Source of the DNA: Simmondsia chinensis
Taxonomy: Eukaryota; Streptophyta; Magnoliopsida; Caryophyllales; Simmondsiaceae
Assembly (NCBI GenBank): GCA_018398585.1
Contig: JAGTTD010000018.1
Coordinates: 5,649,501 to 5,713,500 of the forward strand
Direction: 5' to 3'
DNA: 64,000 bases
The translations under genes were made by a program, and so were the position numbers. Positions 1-11,077 of the stretch are shown piece after piece (the stretch's first letter is position 1; each line of letters starts with the position of its first letter). Under the pieces are notes generated by a model. The model had not been told where the DNA came from and did no database searches. It saw nothing but the letters and a program-made list of their open reading frames with translations.

Positions 1-51
1 CCCACCAGATTTCATAGATGCATGCAGCCTGTTTGAAATCCCATCCTATGG

Positions 52-399
52 ATGTCGTACTCGTGGTCCAATAAACAAGATGGTGATCGAAACATTATGA
101 AGTGTGTCGATAAAGCCACCGCAGACTATGAGTGGAGTGTTACGTTCCCAAAAGTTGGAGTTTGCTTGTTTTCAACTATCAACTCCGACCACTCCCCTTT
201 AGTTATTCGGCTCAGTGATTCCGGGTCCACCCCCCGGCCCAATTTTCGGTTCGAATCTAAATGGCTCATTGAAGATGATTGTTTCTCTACCGTCCAAAAA
301 GGTTGGTCTTTTGATGGGAACGTTTATGGAATGTTTTGTTTCCAAAATAAGCGTCTTAACTGCAAGGGTGATCTGAAAAATTCGAGGATTATCTGCTAG
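52..399 (+). pseudogene. LINE-A endonuclease C-terminal fragment
   Basis: The translation has the usual order of a plant L1 endonuclease end: Y-S-W-S-N, then a W-x-x-x-F-P segment, then the catalytic S-D-H-S-P-L motif. In L1 elements this domain nicks target DNA to prime reverse transcription. Only the C-terminal part is inside the window, and the frame closes at 399 well before the RT domain, which is reached only through further stops. It is a remnant, not a functional protein. Confidence 0.8.
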
Positions 400-959
400 A
401 CAGAGAGTCTCAAAGCTTTTAACTTCATTTTTGCTGGGCTAACTGAACTCTAGAGTAGATCTATGTCTAATCACAAAAAGCAGGAAGAGGATAACCTTTA
501 GAATGAATTGGGGAAATGGTTGGAAGCAAATGAGAGACATTGGCACTAAAGATCCCGTGTTAACTAGCTCTCATATAGGGATAGGAATGCAAATTTTTTT
601 CAGGCCACCACCCTCTAAAGAAAGAAGAGAAACATGATTGTGAGATTAAAAGCCCAAGAGGATTTGTGAGAAGATCGTCTAGAGATGATCAAGGAAAGCA
701 TTCTATCACAGTTCAAAGAGTTCTATAAGGCAAAAGGCATGGTTAGAATAGATGAGGCTGTTGATGCCATTCACATGAGGGTCACTGATATGATGAACTT
801 ACAACTCATAGCCCCTGGGCCCGAATGATGTTCTAGGCATTTTTTATACTAAGTTCTGGACTTAGTTGCAGATGACACGTGTGGATCCGTGAAAGACTTT
901 TTTGAAGGTTGGAGAATGCTTAAGGAACTTAATATCACCAAATATCATCCTCAACCCCA

Positions 960-1640
960 AAATCCCCTGCCCTTAGTCTGTCCACCATTTTAGGCCTATT
1001 AGTCTTTGCAATTTTAGCTATAAAATCATTTCTAAAATCCTGACTAATAGACTAAACCCTTTATGGACATCATTATATCCCCATTCCAAATTGCTTTGAT
1101 CAAAGGAAGACAAATTCAAGATAACATCTCATTGCCCACGAAGCTTTTCATGCACTAAAAAGTTGAAGAAAAGGAAGAAATCAGTCTCATTGCTGTGAAG
1201 CTGGATCTCGCTGAGGCTTATGACCAAGTTGAATGGCCTTTCCTTGAGAAGGTTCTTTCTAAGTTGGGGTTTTCGCGGATCTTCATTAATTGGGTCATGG
1301 AATGTGTTTCTTCTATTTATATAGCTCCTGTAGTCAATGGGCACCGATGAGAGGGTCTCAGGCCAGGAGACCCTCTCACCCCTATCTCTTCCTCTTTGTG
1401 ATGGAAAGTCTTTCCAGACTTATCTCGAAAGTAGAAGACAAAAGGGGTTTGGAAGAAGTTCCACATTAAAACCGCTTCTCTAAGCCTCTCTCATTTCCTC
1501 TTCGCTGACGATTGTGTCCTCTTCTTCCAAGCTTCTCCTCATGCTTTTCTCAAGGTGAAAAATGTTCTTAATCTCTTTTGTGATGCGTCAAGGCCAAAAA
1601 TTAACTTTCATAAGTCTCATTCTATGTTAGAGAACAATGT
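960..1640 (+). pseudogene. LINE-A reverse transcriptase core remnant
   Basis: Read across several frames, this stretch gives recognisable L1 RT blocks: P-I-S-L-C-N followed by Y-K-I-I-S-K-I-L-T-N-R-L (about 985-1,060), K-L-D-L-A-E-A-Y-D (about 1,197-1,225), a G-L-R-P-G-D-P-L-T-P block (about 1,345-1,385) and the polymerase box F-A-D-D (about 1,500-1,512). Several blocks are interrupted by stops; for example the arginine usually found before P-I-S-L is a stop codon. The domain would copy LINE RNA at the target site but cannot be made from this copy. Confidence 0.85.
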
Positions 1641-1649
1641 AGGAGGGTT

Positions 1650-2351
1650 ATGGAAGTGGATCTTCTTAGTGGTGGCGAGAAGATTTTGGGATCGAAGATT
1701 TTATGGGGTCGTTCGAAACAAAGTTCCCTAAATTTCCTTTTTTACTGGATCAAGGGGAAAATTCAGAGGTGGTCTAAATTCTTGTCCCATGCAGGCAGGG
1801 GGATCCTCATTAAATTTGTCATCTCCTTTATTCTCTTGTTTGTCATGAGTTGTTTCAATATTCCGACTTCTTTTACAAAGAGAATTAATAACATCATCGC
1901 CCACTTTCGGTGGAAGGGTAATAGTCTGGAGGAAAAAGGGGTGCACTGGGTGAGTTGGAGTAAATTTTCTAAAACTAAAGGGATGGAAGGCTTGGGTTTT
2001 TGCAACCTAAGCACGGCTAACCTTACTCTTCTTGCCAAACAAGTTTGGAGAGCTACTGAGAATTTTAATGTATTATGGTTTTGCATCCTTAAAGGAGCTT
2101 ATTTCAACCATGGCTCAATTCTTGATGCTAAAATCGCCCACAATCTGTTATGGGAGTGCAGAAGTATCATTAAAGGAAGGAATCTCATTGCTAAGCGTCT
2201 ACAGTGGAATGTGAGAAGTGGAGAGGATATTAATATTTGGAATGATAAATTGATCAGGGGACTACCAAACTTTTCTGTTCAACGTAAGGACTACTCCACT
2301 GTTGGTCCTTCTAGTGTTTCCGAGCTGGTGTGTCATCCTACAAGAATGTGA
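1650..2351 (+). pseudogene. LINE-A RT C-terminal (thumb/linker) remnant
   Basis: An open stretch of 233 codons matches the region after the RT core of plant L1 ORF2: a W-x-x-x-x-L-S-x-A-G-R block, then F-x-W-x-G-N with a K-x-x-H-W-V-S-W block, and G-L-G-F-C-N-L-S-x-x-N. The family normally continues into the zinc-binding tail. Here the frame is lost at 2,351 and the tail motif is picked up in another frame near 2,645. It is the longest open piece of this LINE. Confidence 0.8.
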
Positions 2352-2962
2352 AAGGAGGCCCCCTACTTCTCTTTTCACGCCTGAGGAAGCTAGCAACATC
2401 AGGACCATTATCATCCACGCTTGTGATCAAAAGGATGCATTAGTGTGGCACTTTTCCTCCTCTAGAATTTACTTTGTGAAGTCTAGGTATACACTTTGGT
2501 ATACCAAAGAGGGCTGCGAATGATCGCATGATAGCCCCTCAAGTTCGTACTCAAACCATGACCCTTCCATTCGTCGCATTTGGAGCCTTAACTCTCCTCT
2601 GAAAAACCGGCATTTCTTATGGAGGGTTTTCTCATACACTCCGCTTCTTTTGATAATCTTTTTATTCGGAGGATGGTTAAGGACCCAATATGCCCTCACT
2701 TGGCCATGGCCGGACTTGGGCAGGCCTTGGCCCAGCTATGTATATATATATAATCATTTTGACAAAAAAATAATTATAATTTATTGATAAATAATATAAC
2801 ATACAATACAATACTATCATAATTACAAATATATTTTATAAAATAAAACGTATCATAACTTATTAAAAATACAATTACAACAATATAGCCATATAAAATT
2901 ACAAATATATTTTATAAAAGAAAATATAATATAAAAAATAGAATTATAACAATATAAATAAA

Positions 2963-4816
2963 TTAATTTAAACTTGCTACAGTTTGTGCAGTACTTGTAC
3001 AGGAGCTAGTGTTGTCTTCTTCATCTCTTGATAATTCCAAGTTCTGACGGTCTTGGTCTCTATCCACTGTAGCCATCCAATCCTTCAAGAGCATCGACGT
3101 TTCTAAGGTGGCCGGTGCTAGCTTCGTTCTATTTGATCCAAACAATCTACCACTTGCACTAAAAGCAGACTCCGATGCTATTATAGGCACCAGACACGTT
3201 AGTATATCACGTGCCATGATGGAAAGCACAGGATATTGGGTTTTATTTGAATTTCACCATTGCAAAAATCAAAATGTAAATTGGCCTCTTTCAGGTAGAA
3301 GTCGAGCATAGGCGAATGCATGTATAAAGAAAGCTCATCATGTGACATGGGACTTTGTATGGGCTTTAATTGGTTAAACATATCCCACGCATATGATTTT
3401 CCTCGAAAAGAGGACAAAAAAGATGATGGATAAGAAATATTTATATCAGATGATAATCTTTGAGAATACATGAAAAATAAATTATATAAACTTTCATTAA
3501 CTTTAGTAACAAAAAAATGCTACATCAAAAGTTGGTTTCATTTTTTTGTAAAATATTTGGGCAAATAATTGAAAACCAGTAAGTTTACAACGTGGATAAA
3601 AAACGGTGGCAATACAATATGCCATTAGTAATTCAAAATAACATTTAAAACAAATTTCTATCATGGCTATAATGGAGCCCTGCAACACCGGGTTGGAGGA
3701 GTTGTCTATCACCTAAGCAACAATAACTACCAGTCTAGATATTACTTGTGGAATAGTTACGTAATAACATCCAGGAAAAAGTGGCAGCCTCTTTAAAAAT
3801 AACAAAAAAAATTACATATTTCATTAATTACATCATAATCTATAATTTTCTAAATTAAAAAAATTTAGTTCTGCATGATTTTGCTGTACAAATTCAATTA
3901 AGATGTCTTTGTATGGTATGCATCTTTCTAACATTAAAACTATGGATGACCACCTAGTACGTGTATTTAATTTAAATCATTTAAAAGGAATGCCGTGTGT
4001 TTCGCAAAGTTCTTTAAATTTTTTTGCCTAATTTCGGATGTCTTAAGTGCTTTAATTACTTCTCTGAAATCCACAAGAGAAAATAATATAAGTTGTATAC
4101 TATCCATTACTATTACATGTAATGTATGACAGATGCAACATAAATAAAAATATTTCCCATCTAACATGGACCTCATATACCTAATTAATTATTTAACAGA
4201 GGTATCGTTATTAGTAGCATTATCAAAAGTAATACTGAAAATTTTGTTGTGTATCCCCCACTCATGGCATGCGTTCATATTGGCACCTGTGAATACATGA
4301 GCACTGTGTGGATATTCAAATAGGCAAAAATGAATTATTTAGTTTTGCATAACGTAGGAAGAATCAATCCGATGTGTAGTTATATACATGAAAGGGACGT
4401 TGGATTTCGTCTTCTACGTTTCAAACGTCACTGAGAACATGCTCGTGTTCGCCTTTAAAATATCTTGAAGATCGTTTTGCATATTTACAAATTCTTTAAA
4501 TGCATCCCACTTCAAAGTGTTCCGAGGGGCCCTTAGAGCAGCAGGGTTTAACGCAGTTTTACAGTACCGGACGAATCTAGGGTCTTCATCGATGGTAAAC
4601 GGCTTTTCAGCTGAAACGGCGTATCTCATTAACCCGTGTCTGTTAGTTTCTTGTGTAAACTTAAAGTTTGCAAGTGCACCAGTAGCTTGTTGTACAAGAG
4701 TTTGTTGGGTTTTATCTGCATTTAATTTAGGGTTTATAGTGTCCGTCTTACTATTAAGTGGATGCCTGAAAACTTTTGGAGAATTGCATAGAGTACAATA
4801 TGCTTTAGCATGCTCA
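2963..4816 (-). pseudogene. hAT transposase remnant (BED second half to dimerisation domain)
   Basis: From right to left on the minus strand: an A-K-A-Y-C-T-L-C zinc-ligand block (about 4,790-4,815), a motif typical of plant RICESLEEPER-like transposases around F-x-x-D-E-D-P-R-F-V-R-Y-C (about 4,570-4,610), a C-C-I-C-H-T-L-H-V-I-V-x-D block near 4,120 and the hAT C-terminal dimerisation motif A-S-E-S-A-F-S-A-S-G-R-L (about 3,165-3,200). Stops and frameshifts separate the blocks. The reading frame enters abruptly at 4,816 because the upstream part of the gene lies at 14,228-14,494. Confidence 0.85.
4807..4816. repeat. 10-bp TSD, left copy (AGCATGCTCA)
   Basis: AGCATGCTCA here, AGCATGTTCA at 13,952-13,961 and AGCATGCTCA at 14,219-14,228 bound two SINE insertions in the hAT transposase gene. 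In the transposase frame the sequence encodes E-H-A, the residues at which the protein breaks off on one side and resumes on the other. Confidence 0.9.
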
Positions 4817-4921
4817 AAATAAATAAATAAAAAAAAAAAACAACATTCCCAGGGCCCCAAGGGCTCCCGCCTAAGCAGGGTCTAGGGGGTGAATGTACAC
4901 AACCTTCCCCCTTCAGGGTAC
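4817..4921 (-). mobile_element. SINE copy A, tail half (5S-headed SINE)
   Basis: This is the 3' half of a SINE on the minus strand: an A/T-rich tail (4,817-4,845), the body block with GGCTCCCGC and GCAGGGTCT, and the TGTACAC and CCTTCCCC segments. It ends exactly at CTTCAGGGTAC, where the LTR block was inserted. The other half resumes at 13,791 with GGTACCCTGAAG. The two pieces together are about 260 bp, the length of the intact copy B. Confidence 0.88.
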
Positions 4922-5686
4922 TGTTTGTGATAAATTTGGTCAGTGTGCTTATTCATCACTTTAGTGTTCTATACGAGGTGGGACTCATTAGGATGGGCTG
5001 AATTCAAGCTTTAGATGCACGCTTGACTTGACATTCCCTGAGGAGAGTAAGGCGTTTGAACGATTATTGCTCTGGAGAGATGATCGTAGCCATAGGTGAA
5101 GGTGAAAGAGGCTTGTAGTCCTTTTTATAGAGGAAGCTTATTTGCGGATGAGTATGACTCTACTTAAAGAAGAAGGATACTTTTAGATGAGTATGGCTTT
5201 ACTTAAAGAGGAAGCATACTTTTGGATGAGTATGACTTTACTTAAAGATGAAGCATACTTTTGGGTGAGTATGACTTTACTTAAAGAGGAAGAATATTTG
5301 TGTATGTCTGATTCTATTGTTTGTACTTGTGCATAAATGTGTTTTTGAGAAATAAAATAGGCGAATTATGTTCAGCTGAACCTAGTGGCAAATTAAGTTG
5401 TTTCACTACTGGGCAAATTGCGTTATATTTTTACTGGGCAAATAGTGTTGATTTTGCCTCTACTAGGTGAATAGTATTGATTTTGTCTCTACTGGGCAAA
5501 TAGCGTTGATTTCGCCTCCTACTGGGCGAATAGTGTTGATTTTGCCTCTACTAGGCGAATGGTGTTGATTTTATCTCTATTGGCCAAATAGTGTTGATTT
5601 TGCTTTAATTTTTGTCCAAATAATTGTCTGTGTAATCTACTTGCACCTTCTATAGTAGCAAGCTGCTCAATTATAATTTACCAACA
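4922..5686 (+). repeat. Tandem LTR unit 1 (765 bp)
   Basis: This is the first copy of the unit. It has a conserved opening (TGTTTGTGATAAATTTGG), a CTTTTTATAGAGGAAGC segment near 5,120, about four copies of a 39-bp repeat based on GATGAGTATGACTTTACTTA (about 5,148-5,300) and about six copies of a roughly 29-bp repeat based on GGCGAATAGTGTTGATTTTG (about 5,440-5,605). It ends TTTACCAACA. Confidence 0.8.
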
Positions 5687-5713
5687 TGTTATGTTTGTGA
5701 TGAATTTGGTCAG

Positions 5714-6367
5714 TGTTATGATTGGGATCGATTCCCAAACATAAGCTAAGTAAAATAGGATAGATTGAGAATTTGAGATGAGAAAGAAGTGAAATTGAGA
5801 TGAGAAAGTAGAGATTTTAGACTTAGATGAGATAAGAAGGGAAAGGAGATGAGAAATAGAGAGAGTTAGATGAGAGAGAGAAGCTTTGATAACAAATGAG
5901 ATATTTTTCAGATATTTGATTGAATGATTGATCTGATTATTACATCCACCACTATTTATAGGCAAGCTTAAGCAAGCAACACAATAAATCAAGACTTACT
6001 CAAGCTAACCAACTTAGGAAACATCTAGAAATATCTAGAACTAATGCTAACTAACATTCAAATCCTATTTTTGGCGCCAACACCACACCTAGCAGACACA
6101 TGCTACCTGACAGCACTAACCACTCCTGCTGCAGCACAAACACGCAAACACAAGTGCAGCTTATTACATTACCAAGCTAACTAAAGCTATTACATTTTTA
6201 TTACACTAGTCACCAATCTAAAATCAATTACTAAACTGATCAACAACGACACAACAGCAACATATCAGCACAGCAGCAGCATATCAGCAGCAGAACATCA
6301 GCAGCAACAGCAGAACAAAGCAACTCAACCAACTTCAGCTCAAACCTTCAATTCTTGGATCATAACA
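5714..6367 (-). repeat. Minus-strand 3' LTR of the gypsy-type element (654 bp)
   Basis: On the plus strand it starts TGTTATGATTGGGATCG and ends TTGGATCATAACA, so the LTR has matching inverted TGTTATGATC/GATCATAACA ends. CAGCAG-rich repeats lie at 6,250-6,320. It is followed at once by TTCCCTTCCCCTTG, the reverse complement of a polypurine tract, which marks it as the 3' LTR of a minus-strand element. Confidence 0.85.
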
Positions 6368-6635
6368 TTCCCTTCCCCTTGAAAACATTCTTGTCCTCAA
6401 GAATGAAAGAGAATGAGACCATGAAAATCAATTATTAATGTAGGAGACTTCTTGTTGAAATCCACAGCTGCAAAGTGCTTTAAGATACTGAAATTTTGTA
6501 ACAGCAGCACACTTGTTGAAGCAGATTTTGATATAATTCCAACCCAAAGACCTATTGTTATTGCTTGCATCTGATCTAGATAGTTCTGCTCCGGTGGTCT
6601 GCAAACCAAACCAACCTAACATGAACAACCATAGC

Positions 6636-7823
6636 CTACTGCAGAATTGCATTCATGTATATGTGTCTTTGATTCCCATCAGCTAGCTCATCTTGATGTT
6701 GCAATTGATGTCCCCTATTCCCAAGCACATTTATCAGCTCAATTACTAGCCTAAAAACCAAGCTTTGTTTGTTGTGAACTTTAAAACGCACTCTCGCCGC
6801 TCGAGTGCATCTTTTCAGCAAAAAATTGACTCCTCTCAGCTTCATATAGTCTTGAGAAGCTTCTCCCGGGTCAGGAGGCAACTTATCACAAGCACTTGCA
6901 CGTGGATGAGTCGCAACTTCCTTCAAATAAAGACATAGTTCATCCCGAACTTGCCGATCGGCATGCCGATAGTGCATATTAGCTACTGGAATTGGATCTT
7001 GAGGACTAACACCAGCTGTTTGAGGTTGAACTTGAGGATTAGCCGACACATTCAGGGGCAACTTCATCTTTTCATTCATGAGATCATAAGACTTATTCAA
7101 TAACACTTCATTTGGCTTGAGAAGTAAAAATTCAGGAGGCCTTCCATGATATTCCAAGATTGGCTTTTCCTCCATTCTCACTTTCTTGCTTGAATTGCAT
7201 TTCTTGAGATGTAAATGAAGGATCAAACTAACATCTCTACCTTGCTGCATTGGAAGTTTAACACACAACTTCCTCATATTAAGTACTTCAATGTGTACTA
7301 CTAACTGCCTTGCTGTAATTTCCAGAGATTCTAAATCGTGCCTAATATTTCCTACATCCAAAATCTCATTACATGGCAAGGCGTTAGTGTCTTGAGCTGA
7401 ACAATCTAGTGCAGCAGCGTCTAAATCAACATCTGTAACTTGCTGATCATGTTGGCGAAACACACTACATTGAAGATCCTTAGAGTTTGGCTCCTCCAAT
7501 TCTTCTACTGCAGCCTTCAAAACCACCTCTGAAACTTGTTCATTTGGATGTTCGTGAGGTCTGACAGCAACTTCCACTTCTGGAATTCGATCTTGACGCC
7601 TGTCTTCATCTGATTGAAGAGGAACTTGAGGACTAACATTTACATTAGCAATTTGAGATCCTTCTTCAACAAATGTCTCCTCATGCTTCAACTTCGGCTT
7701 TGTCAACTTCTTTTTACCCCCAAAATCTTTCAACGCTTCACTTAGATGATTTCTCTTCGATTTACTCGTTGCTTTCTTAATCATTCTTTTGACATGTGAA
7801 TCATATTTCCATTCCGGATACAT
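6636..7823 (-). CDS. Uncharacterised 395-codon open frame inside the LTR element
   Basis: This is the longest open frame in the upstream nest, ending about 270 bp before the 3' LTR. I do not recognise a catalytic domain. The N-terminus is lysine-rich (K-R-M-I-K-K-A-T-S-K-S-K-R), the centre is acidic, and two blocks (P-Q-V-x-L-Q-S-D-E-D-R and P-Q-V-Q-P-Q-T-A-G) resemble the P-Q-V...L-Q-T-E-E-D-R linker of the oppositely oriented gag at 8,600-8,720. It may be an accessory open frame between the gag-pol position and the 3' LTR, or a duplicated gag-linker derivative. No cellular role should be assumed. Confidence 0.45.
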   Translation of the reverse strand: MYPEWKYDSHVKRMIKKATSKSKRNHLSEALKDFGGKKKLTKPKLKHEETFVEEGSQIANVNVSPQVPLQSDEDRRQDRIPEVEVAVRPHEHPNEQVSEVVLKAAVEELEEPNSKDLQCSVFRQHDQQVTDVDLDAAALDCSAQDTNALPCNEILDVGNIRHDLESLEITARQLVVHIEVLNMRKLCVKLPMQQGRDVSLILHLHLKKCNSSKKVRMEEKPILEYHGRPPEFLLLKPNEVLLNKSYDLMNEKMKLPLNVSANPQVQPQTAGVSPQDPIPVANMHYRHADRQVRDELCLYLKEVATHPRASACDKLPPDPGEASQDYMKLRGVNFLLKRCTRAARVRFKVHNKQSLVFRLVIELINVLGNRGHQLQHQDELADGNQRHIYMNAILQ

Positions 7824-8026
7824 GTCAAATGAGGATAGGTTGAGAATATGATCAAGATCATTCCGATCAGTTGCAGATCAGTTTTGATCAAGATCACTTC
7901 AGTTTGATTCACAAATTTGATCTAGAAATTCAAAATATATATATATATATATAAATAGTTAATCAAATTCAGATTCTTGCAAATTCAGGACAACAGACTC
8001 ATCAAATCAGCATTGATCATTTCCGA

Positions 8027-10510
8027 TTGTGTAGTTCAAGAATGGACTCCAATGCATTGGTGTGTTCCAGTGGTGTTCTTACGCGTGCTGCAGCTGCTCG
8101 TGCAGCAGCGAATCCATCATATGCAGATGTTGTGAATGGTAGTTCAGACAGTGAACCGCAATTAGACAATGCAATTGGAGCAAGAGCAACAAATGAGATG
8201 CAATATGTTACTAATGATCAGCTGGCGTTGCAAATGGAGCTGCTTTTCAACCGGATCCAGCAGGAAATGAGGCAGGTGCTTAAGGAAAATGATCAAAGTA
8301 AGGAGGATCTAAGGTCTCAACAATTTCAAGAATTGGAAGGAAAGATTCATGATCATGTGCAACATCAAATTCAAGGAGTTGAGGAGAAGATTTCAGTTTA
8401 GTTGAATCAACAAGCTCAACAATTACAAGGACTCGAGGTAATGATAACCGATCAAGTGAACCAACAAGCATTGAACATTGAAGAGAAGATTAAGGAGTTG
8501 CGCAACCAAATTGATAAACAAGATGTGGCCTCTAAATCTGCTCCTCTGTTGCCTGCAAGTCATGTACTAAGACTTCCCGAACTGCTTCAATCACAAGTTC
8601 CAGGCGCTGGAATTCATCTTGCTCATCCACAAGTCAATCCTCAAGATGTTAATGTAAACACAAGACCTCACGTACAGCTGCAAACTGAAGAAGACAGACC
8701 TCAACATCCGGTTCCAGAAGCTCAAAAAGCTGACAGATTGCGTGAACATCAATGGGAATAAGAGCATAGGCGATCTGTGAGCATAAATTTTGATCAAAAG
8801 GAACATCCTCTAGATTTAGCAGGTCATTTCCCTGGTTATGCAGCACCGAACAGATCACGACATGAGAATGCAGGACACTTTGATCCATTTCATGATCCAT
8901 CTCGCGCACGACCTGTTTGCTTGAATACCAGACACAATATTCATCAACCTGACACTATTCAGTAGTATAACTCTGGGATAAATGCATCAGAATTTGTTAT
9001 TAACCGAAGCGACGAAGTCTCTTATGGCAATAGAGGCAATGGCTTTCGACAACCTCGAGTGCAACTTGAAAATTTTTATGGAAAGCAACCTCACTCTTGG
9101 ATAAGAAGATGTGAGCGATATTTCCATTTTTATTCCATTCCCGATGATCAAAAGGTGGAATTGGCCGCGGTTTATCTCCAAGGGGATCACAAAGTTTGGT
9201 TTTACAGTCTATTGAGGAGCACTCCCACTCTTACTTGGGACGACTTCGTGACCGAGTTATATGAGTGTTATGGTGATGAAGAAGGAGTCGGTTCCGAAAA
9301 TAATGCTGAAAAATAAAAAAATAAAAAAATAATGCTGAAAAAAAAAATTCCAAATCTACTGTTGAACCGCGTTTACAAAATGCGGCTATACTAAACCGCG
9401 TCAACGTGAGGCGTTTAAAATAACCAAAAACCGCATTTACAAAACACGGTTTACATTTGAATAAACCGCATTCACAAAACGCTGTTCAATATGAAATGAA
9501 CCACATTAACAAAACGCGGTTTATATGGATAAACCGCATTAACAAAACGCGGTTTTATAGTGAACCGTGTTAACAAACGAGAGAGGGGAACACCGGGAGG
9601 GGAACGCCCATAAACCGCGTCTGAAGAACGCGGTTTATGCTAAGATAAAACGCATCATAAAGACGCGGTTTTATTGAGGTATAACCGCGTCTTTATGATG
9701 CGGTTTAGTGAAAAAAGGGCATGCAGTTTTGTTTTAGTTGAAACGCGTTTCTTTGACGCGATTTACCATAACCGCATTTTATAAATGCGGTTCAACAGGA
9801 GATTTGGAATTATTTTTTTTCCAGCATTATTTTTTTTATTTTTTTATTTTTAAGCATTATTTTCGGAACCGACTCATGAAGAAGTGGGTGATGTCGTGGA
9901 AAGCTTCAACAAGCTAACTCAAGTCACTACCGTGAAAGATTACATGACGAAATTTGAAAATCTCCGAGCCAGTATGATTACAATTGCACCTCGAGCCCCC
10001 GAGTCCTTTTATGTCTCAAGCTTCATCAGTGGACTAAAGCTTAGAATCAAGAACTCGGTAAAAGCACTTGAACCTGCTTCCTTGTCTCAAGCTTTTGCAA
10101 AGGTAAAGTTGGTTGAGGCCACAGATTTAACATTCCTTGATCGGCCAAGGCATCGGGAAGAAAACTTCCAACATTATCACAAGGGGATTGATCACAAAGG
10201 GGTAGATGAACGTAAAGATCCACGAAACATCGAGAAGAAGCCTCGACACCGCTATTTTAAGTGTCATCAGTCTTATGTACCTGGTCATAAGTGCAATCCT
10301 AAATCTCTCATGGCAGCTAGAGGAGTTGATATTGAAGAACAAATCGAAAGCGATGAAAGTGCTACTAATGTTGATGGATCAGTTCGGGATACCAGTAGTG
10401 AAGAAGAGGTTGACATCACAGTTCGAAGCAAGGAAGGAAGGAACGTGTTCAAGAAAATGTCAAAGTCCAAAGCCCTCCAGTTTCTAAAGGGCAATTTTTA
10501 CAATAAGTGA
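8027..10510 (+). pseudogene. Ty3/gypsy-type gag, one frame with three stops and a MITE
   Basis: From the start at 8,027 a single frame runs through in-frame stops at 8,399, 8,759 and 8,963 to the natural end at 10,510. The first part is Q/E-rich and probably coiled coil. The Retrotrans_gag domain begins near 9,060 (F-Y-G-K-Q-P-H-S-W-I-R-R-C-E-R-Y-F then L-T-W-D-D-F) and continues after the MITE from 9,885. A zinc-knuckle-like Y-F-K-C-H-Q-S-Y-V-P-G-H-K-C sits near 10,255; the usual second cysteine of C-x-x-C is replaced, so it is degenerate. Gag would package element RNA. The MITE plus its duplication is exactly 600 bp, so the frame is kept. Confidence 0.75.
9285..9875. mobile_element. Mutator-like MITE, 591 bp, 9-bp TSD
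   Basis: Flanked by ATGAAGAAG (9,276-9,284 and 9,876-9,884), the 9-bp size typical of Mutator-like elements. The termini are near-perfect inverted repeats of about 90 bp starting GAGTCGGTTCCGAAAATAAT. The interior is built from many short palindromic modules of the form AACCGC...GCGGTT. It has no coding capacity. It interrupts the gag domain between G-D-E-E and V-G-D-V-V-E. Confidence 0.9.
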
Positions 10511-10554
10511 TCTTCAAGGTCTCAACTCTCTTCCATTCTTGAGGACAAAAATGT

Positions 10555-10571
10555 TTTCAAGGGGAAGGGAA
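10555..10571 (+). other. Polypurine tract (second-strand primer)
   Basis: AAGGGGAAGGGAA lies directly before the plus-strand LTR at 10,572. Its reverse complement lies next to the minus-strand LTR at 6,368, confirming that both belong to one family. Confidence 0.75.
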
Positions 10572-11062
10572 TGTTATGATCCGAGAATCCGAGGTATGGG
10601 TTTAAATTGGCTAAAAGGCGGGAAAAGCTGTTAGTGATTAAAATTCTATTTTTTTTTGGTCTACTACTACTGGTATTCTGCTGCTGCTGCTGGGCCGTTA
10701 CTGCTGCTGAGTTGTTGCTGCTGTTTTTTCTGAACTTGGCGCCAATAATAATGACTTTAAGTGTTAGTTAGCTTAAATTCTAGATACTTCTAAGTTGGTT
10801 AGTGAAATAAGTCTAGATTCATTGCATTAGCTTGTATTAGATTGCTATAAATAAATGATGAATGTAATGTTCAGATTTAATCAATGAAAATTCATAAACA
10901 AATATCTCAATTTGATATTAATTCTCTCTCTCATCTAACTCTCTCTATTTCTCATCCCCAATTCTCTATTTCTCATCTAATCTCCTTTCTTTCTCATCTC
11001 AAATTCTCAATCTATCTCATTTTTACTTAGCTTATGTTTGGGAATCGATCCCGATCATAACA
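10572..11062 (+). repeat. Plus-strand LTR inside the rearranged element (491 bp)
   Basis: It starts TGTTATGATCC and ends GATCATAACA. It is preceded by a polypurine tract, like a 3' LTR, and followed by a primer-binding site, like a 5' LTR, so it is shared between two element bodies. It is about 160 bp shorter than the minus-strand LTR at 5,714-6,367 and differs in the CTG-rich segment (10,675-10,725), pointing to a different subfamily copy. Confidence 0.8.
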
Positions 11063-11064
11063 AT

Positions 11065-11077
11065 TGGTATCAGAGCC
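11065..11077 (+). other. Primer-binding site (initiator tRNA-Met type)
   Basis: TGGTATCAGAGCC begins two bases after the end of the LTR. This is the standard plant LTR-element primer-binding site for initiator tRNA-Met. The following leader (11,190-11,340) is repeated at 7,837-7,975 ahead of gag. Confidence 0.85.

Larger units (their letters stand above)
1..2697 (+). mobile_element. LINE-A (L1-like), 5' segment, decayed
   Basis: This is a non-LTR retrotransposon on the plus strand, cut off at the left by the window edge. In order it shows the end of an apurinic endonuclease domain, a reverse transcriptase core with a FADD box near 1,500, an RT tail (1,650-2,351) and the start of the zinc-binding tail near 2,645-2,690 (ending I-C-P-H). 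Many stops and frameshifts make it inactive. The missing second half of the zinc-binding motif (C-G-N-H-K-E then H-x-L-x-x-C) appears in the same strand at 14,937, so the element was split by the 12-kb block between them. Confidence 0.9.

Noticed and set aside
9310..9840. A CRISPR-like repeat array
   Set aside because: The regular palindromic units belong to a MITE with inverted ends and a 9-bp duplication in plant nuclear DNA; spacers are not unique inserts and there are no cas genes.
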